Assembly (NCBI GenBank): GCA_023159155.1
Contig: JAJNNX010000001.1
Coordinates: 2,914,001-2,978,000 of the forward strand
DNA from: Ustulina deusta
Taxonomy: Eukaryota > Ascomycota > Sordariomycetes > Xylariales > Xylariaceae
DNA length: 64,000 nucleotides
Direction: 5' to 3'
Part shown: positions 56,435 to 64,000 of the stretch, piece by piece
How the letters are laid out: each line of letters starts with the position of its first letter
How positions within the stretch are numbered: the stretch's first letter is position 1
Notes under the pieces: generated by a model
The model's database searches: none
What the model saw: only the letters and a program-made list of their open reading frames with translations
Told to the model about the DNA's origin: nothing
Translations under genes and position numbers: made by a program

Positions 56435-58183
56435 ATGAGCGACGACGACGACGATATCCAAGTCGAGGCGCCTGACTTGGCCGAAGATGACCCCATGCGC
56501 GCCTTCCTCCCTGCTTCCTTTGGGAAGACGTCCAAGGATACCGATGTAGCTGCGCAAATGGACCGAAGCAGGAGAACGGTTGATCAGCACGCAGCACAAG
56601 CCGTGAAACCCCAGAGTCGACCCGAAGGCTCGGGCTCCAAACTTTCAAGCGATGACGATTCATATGATGAATCCGACTCCGACTCCGACTCCGACGAAGA
56701 CGAGTACCCTACCTCACACGAAATGGTCATGAAGACGCACGATCGTGCTGTCACCACTCTGTCGCTTGATCCCGCCGGCGGCCGCTTGATATCCGGCTCC
56801 ATCGATTGCACCGTCAAGCTTCACGATTTTTCTTCCATGACTCCAACCACCATCCGCGCCTTCAAAAGCGTTGATCCCTTCGAGAGCAAGCGATCGGCCG
56901 CTAGCTCCGAAACACACCCTATCAATCATATCGAATTCAACCCTTTGGCGGGAGGGGTCTTTCTATGCGTGTCCGCCCACCCTCAGGCCAAGATCATGTC
57001 GCGGGATGGCGATATCATTGCTGAATTTGTGAAGGGTGACATGTATCTACGCGACATGAACCATACTAAGGGCCATGTTTCCGAGGTGACGACGGGAACA
57101 TGGCACCCCACAGAAAAGAACATCTGTGTGACCGCTGGTACAGACAGCACATTGCGCATTTGGGACATCAATAACAAGCGCTGCCAGAAGGAGATTCTCG
57201 TTTTCAAATCAAAAGCCTTAGGTACTGCAGGCAGGAGTCGCATGACAGCTGTTGCTTGGGGTACGCCCGCTCAAGGAGGTAACAATCTTCTTGTCTCAGC
57301 AGCGCTGGATGGAACTCTAGTCATGTGGAGCGGGAATGGGCCCTTTTCACGTCCAGCAGCGGAAATTAGAGAGGCGCACAAACCCAATACCTGGACGGGG
57401 GGCATTGATGTTAGCTCCGATGGGCGTATGGTAGTTACAAGAGGAGGCGATAATCTTATAAAGCTGTGGGATACGCGGAAGTTCAAGGAGCCGCTCGTCT
57501 CCGTTGAGCATCTATCAACATCCGATGAATATCCTATGACCAACATCAAGTATGGACCGAATTCGATGAGCATCATTACAGGCTCTAGAACAGGGCATCT
57601 CCATATTCTTAACCCGGGGAATTTGCAACCCGAATATACCACACCAATCACGGCCGGAGTGCCGTTGGTCACTGTCAATTGGCATTCAAAAATCAACCAG
57701 ATAGTTACGGGCTCTGCCAACGGAGAGACGCACGTGCTTTACAACCCTGTGATGTCTACCAAAGGTGCGGTAGATGTGATGTCGCGGGCCCCCAAAAGAC
57801 GACACGTTGATGATAACCCCGAGTTCACCACCGACATGTCTCTTGGGTTATCGGGAGATTCTATTATAACTCCTGGCGCTCTCCCAGGGGCTAGGCGGCC
57901 CGGGCTGACGGCCTCTGGAAAGTTGAAGGACCCAAGGAGGCCACAAGTTCCCCAGCAAACCCCGTTCATGCGCAGTCAGCCGGACGAAAAGCACATCAGC
58001 GAGAACATACCCCTGAGCCGGATGTTGCATGAAGATCCTAGAGAGGCGCTTCTCAAATATGCAGATGTCGCCAAGAAGGACCCTATGTTTACAAATGCGT
58101 GGAAAAACACACAGCCAGTCACCCAATACGCAGACGTGAGTGATGATGAGGAGGGTCCTGATAAGAAGAAGATAAAACGATAA
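56435..58183 (+). CDS. WDR70-like WD40 repeat protein
   Basis: 582 codons, single exon. WDR70 proteins are nuclear WD40 proteins implicated in animals and fission yeast in CUL4-DDB1-linked histone H2B ubiquitination and DNA end resection. A role in this fungus is inferred from that. The N-terminal ~95 residues are acidic and Ser-rich (MSDDDDDIQVEAPDL, then a DSYDESDSDSDSDEDEYP stretch). The propeller follows from about residue 100, with repeats ending in the usual WD-like motifs (TVKLHDFSS, TLRIWDINNKR, TLVMWSG, LIKLWDTRKF, HILNPGN). The C-terminal ~120 residues are family-specific: MSRAPKRRHVDDNPEF, PGALPGARRPG, then PLSRMLHEDPREALLKYADVA. The end is a basic, probable nuclear-localisation tail (DKKKIKR). 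Ten or so residues after the ATG match the family start, so the start is well supported. Confidence 0.92.
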   Translation: MSDDDDDIQVEAPDLAEDDPMRAFLPASFGKTSKDTDVAAQMDRSRRTVDQHAAQAVKPQSRPEGSGSKLSSDDDSYDESDSDSDSDEDEYPTSHEMVMKTHDRAVTTLSLDPAGGRLISGSIDCTVKLHDFSSMTPTTIRAFKSVDPFESKRSAASSETHPINHIEFNPLAGGVFLCVSAHPQAKIMSRDGDIIAEFVKGDMYLRDMNHTKGHVSEVTTGTWHPTEKNICVTAGTDSTLRIWDINNKRCQKEILVFKSKALGTAGRSRMTAVAWGTPAQGGNNLLVSAALDGTLVMWSGNGPFSRPAAEIREAHKPNTWTGGIDVSSDGRMVVTRGGDNLIKLWDTRKFKEPLVSVEHLSTSDEYPMTNIKYGPNSMSIITGSRTGHLHILNPGNLQPEYTTPITAGVPLVTVNWHSKINQIVTGSANGETHVLYNPVMSTKGAVDVMSRAPKRRHVDDNPEFTTDMSLGLSGDSIITPGALPGARRPGLTASGKLKDPRRPQVPQQTPFMRSQPDEKHISENIPLSRMLHEDPREALLKYADVAKKDPMFTNAWKNTQPVTQYADVSDDEEGPDKKKIKR

Positions 58184-59747
58184 GAGTGCAAGTTGCAAGA
58201 GTAACCGACTGAACATTGCGCTCCCTAGGCATTTGAATGGGAAAACCCACTCCAACATGGCGAGACGGGCTCTAGAAACCGTTGGTCGCTCATGCTACGG
58301 CTGCCAATAGTCGTTTAGTGCCGCGCTTGTCAATACCTGAGAGGTAAGCCACTAGGAAATGGGTGTCCCACTAGGATGGATAGATACCTCTAAGTATGAA
58401 ATACCTCCTGAGGGTATCCTGACTATGATCAGGTCTACTCCTAGTGGTGAACAGCAATAATGATAATGACGGCTACTAGTCAAGGATTTATAAGCGCCGC
58501 TTCTGTGAGCGACGAGAATTATTGTAGGAGTAGTTCCCATCGAACAACTACTACTAAAGCATCATCTAGAAGTAAGCCTTGTCATAGAATGGGTGATGCT
58601 AGGTCCCTACCTACCTACCCAGTGAGCACTGACATTACATACCCTTCAATAAGAGTCATTATATCTTAGTGCCTGCGCGGGTGCGAGCTTACCTAGGTAA
58701 TATCTGAAATTTTTATTTATTTCACACAGGTAAGAATCATTCTGGCTGACGGTAATTGTAACAAGCGCTTGCAATAATTTCGACCACTGGGAGTAAATTG
58801 TTAGTGCAGCTAGAGTCTAGGCACCAGGCAAGCAATTCAGTCTAGGTAGGTACGGAGGTACTTAGGCCGGGTAAACTGATGTTGACCCACTTCCGCGAGC
58901 TAAGACAATTTCATTGGCCAGTCAAAGAGCCTCCTTTCCCGGGGGAAGGTTCATCCGTGGCCCTAGCGTCACTACGAGACGCTGGATGCAGAGTGGTCCA
59001 AGTCACGAGCTAGAATGGGGCACGGGTCTCATGGGGGAGGAGTCTGACAGTTTCCCTTGTGCGCATTCCTCTCATCAAACCATCTCTTTCCACGCCATCA
59101 ATCGCGCATCCAAAAAAGCGAGCCGCATCGCCTAACCCCCTCTACATTCATCAACAATCATCCAAAGTTACCAACAACTTTTGTTCTACGCGATTTTTTT
59201 CGCACCGCCGCTCCTCACCAACGGCTTTTTTTATGCGCCCGTCCCAGCCAACCACACCACCATTTTGATTCGGTGTCCTCGCCCCGGGTTTCCTGCCAAC
59301 GGTCCCGACCGCGAAACCGAAAAGGTCGATTCGCATCCCCACCGGCTGCCACCTGTATACCATCCCCGACGGAGCAACACAACCGCCTCCAAGTTGGACA
59401 TTGTTCTGCTGCGCCCACGGTATTTCGCTATACTTGGATGCTGACTCCCCCCTGACCATCTCAAAGCTGATAGCCCGTTTAACTTGGGCGCAGCCCTGTC
59501 CCTCTTCGCTCTGCATCCTGGGTAGTTCGCGACGCGACTCTATTATCATTGACGCGATTATAACCCCACGAGCCGTCCTCTCACCCATCTCGGACACTCC
59601 CTCATTGCCACTGCTGCCCAGCCTAGCAGCTCCACGAGGCAATTCACTATTGCTGTCGCTGTGAGATATGACTACATCATCATAGTTCTGGGTGAAGATA
59701 AGGTCTTGCCGGATATACATAGATACCTTCTGAATACATAATCCACA
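58184..59747. promoter_or_regulatory. Intergenic region and long leader of the remodeler gene
   Basis: 1.56 kb. The left part is WDR70 3' flank and AT-rich spacer with a 12-bp palindrome TTACCTAGGTAA at 58689-58700. From about 59040 to 59660 it is markedly C/T-rich with few G runs, typical of a long fungal promoter or 5' leader. A six-codon upstream ORF including its stop (ATG at 59668, stop ending 59685) lies 62 bp before the main ATG. No separate gene is evident. Confidence 0.5.
59668..59685 (+). other. Possible upstream ORF in remodeler leader
   Basis: A tiny frame of ATG plus four codons and TAG lies 62 bp ahead of the preferred ATG of the chromatin remodeler gene. If the leader is transcribed unspliced it could modulate translation. 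There is no evidence beyond position. Confidence 0.25.
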
Positions 59748-62700
59748 ATGGCTTCGGTCCAGCAAGCGCCCGCTGTCCAGCATATAGGGCCGCCGCCCTA
59801 TAACCAAGCACAAGTGCAGGAGATGTTGATGGTTCGTTATTCCATGTAGCCTCCGGGCGCGCCAATCGCCCCTTTTATGTCACTATGCTGATCTTGGGGT
59901 TAGAAATTCCAACAGATGAAGAAGCAGGGTGTTGCTCAAAACGATCCGGAATTCATTAAAACGAGTCAGTTTTTAGCCAAGGTCCAACAGCAGCAACAAT
60001 TGCGACAGCAACAACAACACATGCAAACACACATGTCACGCAATGTTCCAAATGGCCATGTCAACGGAACTCAACCCGTCCAGCCTACCCAACCGCCTTC
60101 TTCCCTGAATCCCTCGGCCGTATCAACTATCTCTGGCCCAGCTGGGCAAAATAGCACGTCCTCTCCTTCAACCGCCCTCACTGCTGCTCATTTCTCCCCT
60201 CAACAACTTGCTTTGCTGAGGCAACAAATTGCTGCATTCAAACTGCTTAGCAAGAATACTGGTGTGCCATATCAGATGCAACAGGCGCTTAACGCTCAAC
60301 GACAACGGCGACAAGCGGTTGCCGAACAGTCAACACAGGTCTCCTCGGTCCCCACAACCGCTACTGTATCAGGCCCAGATGCAAACAAAGCTGAATCTGC
60401 TTCACCGGACGGCGAAGTCGAGAGTGAAGCCCCGACAGCCCCAAAGGCGAAGATGTATAAGAGTTTCAAGTCACCGTATGATACTGGAATTGTCCGAAAA
60501 GATATCAGTTATTTTGATCATGGACAACGCAAACATCGCCTCATAATCCCTAGCATCTTTCCTACTGGGGTTGACTTTGAGCAGTTGATGCATGAACGTG
60601 AAATCATTGTATACAATCGCATGGCAGCCCGATATGCTGAGCTAAAGGCGATGCCCGGTAATATCGCTCATTGGGATGCAACTGAAGAAACTCTGGATCC
60701 AGATGACACCGTCAAGCGCAAGGCAATAATCGAGCTAAAAGCTCTCAGCCTATATTCGAAGCAACGAGCATTGCGCGAGAAGATCGGTCGTTCAATGATG
60801 CATTACGACAATCTAGCCATGACGACTAATCGGAGCCAATACCGCCGAACAAAGAAGCAAAGTGTCAGAGAGGCTCGAATTACAGAGAAGCTTGAGAAAC
60901 AGCAGCGCGATGCCCGGGAGCATCGTGAGAAGAAGAAACATATCGACTTTCTCCAATCTGTACAGCACCATAAAGCTGATATCCATAATACTGCGGCGTC
61001 TTCGAGGAATAAGATGTCCAAGATAGGTCGGGCTATGTATGCTCACCATTTCAACATCGAGAAGGAAGAGCAGAAGCGCATTGAGCGTACGGCCAAACAA
61101 CGTCTACAAGCTCTTAAGGCCAACGATGAAGAGGCCTATCTCAAGCTCCTTGATCAGGCTAAAGACACTCGTATCACCCACTTGCTTAAACAAACCGATG
61201 GGTTCCTACACCAGCTTGCCTCGTCTGTCAAGGCTCAGCAGCGCCAGGCCGCGGAGCGCTACGGCGAAGAATCACTTCCTGATGAAGAGAGCGAGACCTA
61301 TGAAGAAGACGAAGAAGCTGACCGCAAGATTGACTACTATGCCGTCGCTCATCGCGTGAGAGAAGAAGTCACCGAGCAGGCTAACATTCTTGTGGGTGGT
61401 ACTCTAAAGGAGTATCAAATCAAGGGTCTGCAGTGGATGTTGTCTTTGTACAACAACAACCTCAACGGTATCCTTGCCGATGAAATGGGTCTCGGTAAAA
61501 CAATTCAGACTATTAGTTTAGTGACCTACCTCATCGAGCGCAAGCAGCAACAGGGTCCTTATCTAGTCATCGTTCCTCTGAGCACACTTACCAATTGGAA
61601 CTTGGAGTTTGAGAAATGGGCTCCCTCTGTTTCTCGTGTGGTCTATAAGGGCCCACCAAATGCACGGAAACAACAACAGGAAAAGATCCGGCAAGGTACC
61701 TTCCAGGTCCTCCTTACCACCTACGAATACATCATCAAGGACCGCCCTATATTGAGCAAAATCAAGTGGTTCCACATGATCATCGACGAAGGCCACCGAA
61801 TGAAAAATTCGAACTCGAAACTGAGCGCAACTATATCCCAATACTACAGCACCCGTTTCCGCCTCATTTTGACAGGTACCCCTCTGCAAAACAATCTCTC
61901 TGAGCTTTGGGCCATGCTCAACTTTGTCCTTCCAAACATCTTTAAATCTGTGAAGACTTTCGATGAATGGTTCAACACTCCATTCGCAAACACAGGTGGG
62001 CAAGATAAAATGGAGCTAAATGAAGAAGAGCAAATTTTAGTCATTCGGCGTCTCCATAAGGTTTTACGGCCCTTCCTTCTCCGTCGTTTGAAGAAAGATG
62101 TGGAAAAGGATCTCCCAGACAAGACAGAGAAAGTCATCAAGTGCAAATTCTCTGCTTTGCAGACACGTCTTTATAAGCAAATGGTCACGCACCAAAAGAT
62201 CGCTGTCAGTGATGGCAAAGGCGGCAAGACTGGAGTTCGTGGCTTGAGCAACATGATCATGCAACTCCGGAAGCTCTGCAACCATCCATTCGTTTTTGAC
62301 GAAGTTGAAAATCAAATGAATCCATTGAATACCAGTAATGATCTGTTGTGGCGCACAGCTGGTAAATTTGAACTACTTGATCGCATTCTGCCAAAGTACA
62401 AAATAACTGGGCATCGGGTTCTCATGTTCTTCCAAATGACCGCCATCATGGATATTATGGAGGACTTCCTACGGTTCCGAGGTATCCTTTATTTACGATT
62501 GGATGGTACCACCAAATCAGAGGACCGGTCCGACCTATTGAAGACCTTCAATGCGCCAAACTCACCCTACTTCATGTTTCTGCTCTCGACTCGTGCTGGT
62601 GGACTGGGTCTGAACCTTCAAACAGCAGACACTGTTATCATTTACGATTCAGATTGGAACCCACACCAAGACTTGCAGGCTCAAGATCGTGCTCATCGCA

Positions 62701-64000
62701 TTGGGCAGAAAAATGAAGTACGTATCTTGAGACTGATCAGCTCGAACTCAGTTGAAGAGAAAATTCTCGAACGAGCAAGGTATAAGCTTGACCTAGATGG
62801 CAAAGTCATTCAAGCTGGTCGCTTCGATAACAAGTCGTCGGAGACGGATCGTGATGCTATGCTGCGGACACTTCTGGAAAGTGCGGATATGACGGAGTCA
62901 GGGGAACAAGATGAAATGGATGATGAGGAACTGAACTTACTCCTGGCTCGTAACGAGGATGAATATGTCACGTTCCAGAAATTAGACGAGGAACGAGCGA
63001 GGGATCCCATCTATGGATCCGCTTCAGGATCCAAGCGCATGCCGCGTCTAATGGCGGAAAACGAACTTCCCGATATTTACCTCAACGAAGGCAACCCCGA
63101 ACCGGACGAGCAAGAAGAAACCCTCGGCCGTGGTGCTCGTGAGCGCACTCGTGTGAAGTATGATGATGGTCTAACAGAGGAGCAATGGCTTATGGCGGTT
63201 GATGATGACGACGATTCACCAGAGGCTGCTGCCGCCAGGAAGCAAGCTAGGAAAAATAAACGGGAGACTAACAAACTCAAGAGGCTTGCTGTAATGAATG
63301 CGTCTAGCGTGGGCTCACCCACAGCGAGTCGTGCCAGCACCGAGGAGGCTGAGACGCCCCCGAAGAAACGAGGTCGCAAACCAGGAAGCAAAAACGAGAA
63401 ACGCAAAGCAGAAGACGATGACGGGGAGCCTCCAGCCAAGAAACGTCGTGGGCCCCAGGGTCGTGCAAGAGCGGCGACTATCGAGTCGCGTGTTCCTGCT
63501 GAAGTGCGCCCTATACTTCAGAAGAGCCTTCGCAATCTATTTGATGGCTTAATGACATTAGAGGTTGACTTCCCTCCAGATGAGCCTATTGAAGAGGACG
63601 AAGATGAGGAGCCACCAAAACGACTTATCATTGGCCCTTTCGTGAAGTTACCGTCGAAGCGAGATTACGGTGACTACTACGTCCTGATTCAGAATCCCAT
63701 TTGCATGAATCAGATACAAGCGAAGATTAAGAAGGAGGAATACAACAGCATCAACGACATGCGCAAAGACATAACATTGATGTGCAACAACTGTAGGACC
63801 TACAATGAAGATGGCAGCCTTCTTTATTCGGATGCCAATGTCATGGAGGTAGGTTTTATTTGCATCTAACCTACGCTTATTTTACTAATTTATATAGAAA
63901 TTCTTCAACGACAGAGCCCAAGAAGAGCTCAACGAGCGGTCGGAGTTGGTAGACCTCGAAGATCCCTCTAGTTCCGCACCCCCTACAACTAGCGCAGGGA
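59748..64000 (+). CDS. SWI2/SNF2-family remodeler ATPase, Snf21/Sth1 type (3' partial)
   Basis: Exons 59748-59831, 59916-63848 and 63898-64000; the gene runs off the right edge. The product is the catalytic ATPase of an RSC- or SWI/SNF-type complex, which slides or ejects nucleosomes. Visible order: a Gln-rich N-terminus; QLQ motif (FSPQQLALLRQQIAAFK, about residue 121); HSA region (about 340-410); the SNF2 helicase with Walker A DEMGLGKT at 550-557 and Walker B DEGH at 652-655; a C-terminal helicase lobe with STRAGGLGLNLQ and QAQDRAHRIGQ; a SnAC-like segment; an AT-hook-like KKRGRKPGSK; and a bromodomain from about 1225. The last intron (49 nt) splices ANVME to KFFNDRA inside the bromodomain. 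The first intron uses a weaker donor (GTTCGT). Overall size and the short C-terminal end favour Sth1/Snf21 over Snf2. Confidence 0.93.

Noticed and set aside
59151..59813. 220-codon minus-strand frame as a gene divergent from the remodeler
   Set aside because: It overlaps the C/T-rich leader and first exon of the remodeler gene, and its sequence is low-information Gly/Arg-rich.

Overview
The window is nuclear DNA from a filamentous ascomycete (Pezizomycotina, probably Sordariomycetes). Evidence: genes carry short introns (about 50 to 170 nt) with GT..AG ends and CTNAC/CTAAT-like branch points. The ribosomal protein gene is intron-rich. Recognisable products are fungal-type (Aar2, Vps22, Fmp27/Hobbit, Rrp5, a NIPA transporter with a long disordered tail, WDR70, an Snf21/Sth1-type remodeler). 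Genes are separated by long non-coding stretches carrying microsatellites and a short palindrome, TACCTAGGTA. The species cannot be named from the sequence alone.

Layout. 1-2.9 kb: no gene seen. 2.9-4.2 kb (+): AAR2, U5 snRNP assembly. 4.2-10.3 kb: TA-rich and apparently gene-free. 10.3-11.1 kb (-): RPS16 (uS9) in six exons, one only 11 nt. 11.7-12.6 kb (+): VPS22/SNF8 of ESCRT-II, divergent from RPS16. 13.7-22.5 kb (-): an uninterrupted 2,938-codon reading frame for the bridge-like lipid-transfer protein Fmp27/Hobbit. 24.4-27.2 kb (-): a four-exon alpha/beta-hydrolase-like protein ending in Ser-Lys-Leu. 27.6-33.1 kb (+): RRP5, sharing a ~480-bp divergent promoter with the hydrolase. 34.1-36.5 kb (-): a 790-aa low-complexity protein of unknown function. 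36.5-50.1 kb: 13.6 kb with no convincing gene but several repeats. 50.1-51.1 kb (+): a bHLH factor with an SREBP-like basic region. 53.2-55.3 kb (-): NIPA-type Mg2+ transporter. 56.4-58.2 kb (+): WDR70-like WD40 protein. 59.7 kb to the right edge (+): Snf21/Sth1-type chromatin remodeler, cut off just after its bromodomain.

Most genes are conserved housekeeping functions: splicing, ribosome biogenesis, translation, endosomal sorting, lipid transfer, Mg2+ transport and chromatin. They do not form a cluster or pathway. I found no secondary-metabolite cluster, intact transposon, tRNA, rRNA or CRISPR. The parts most worth a second look are the hydrolase with a PTS1-like tail, the RPS16 micro-exon, a 54-nt stop-free intron in the NIPA gene that would be misread as coding, a ~600-bp segment flanked by 15-bp direct repeats, the TACCTAGGTA palindromes, and the unknown 790-aa protein. 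Domain identities are by eye; no database search was run.
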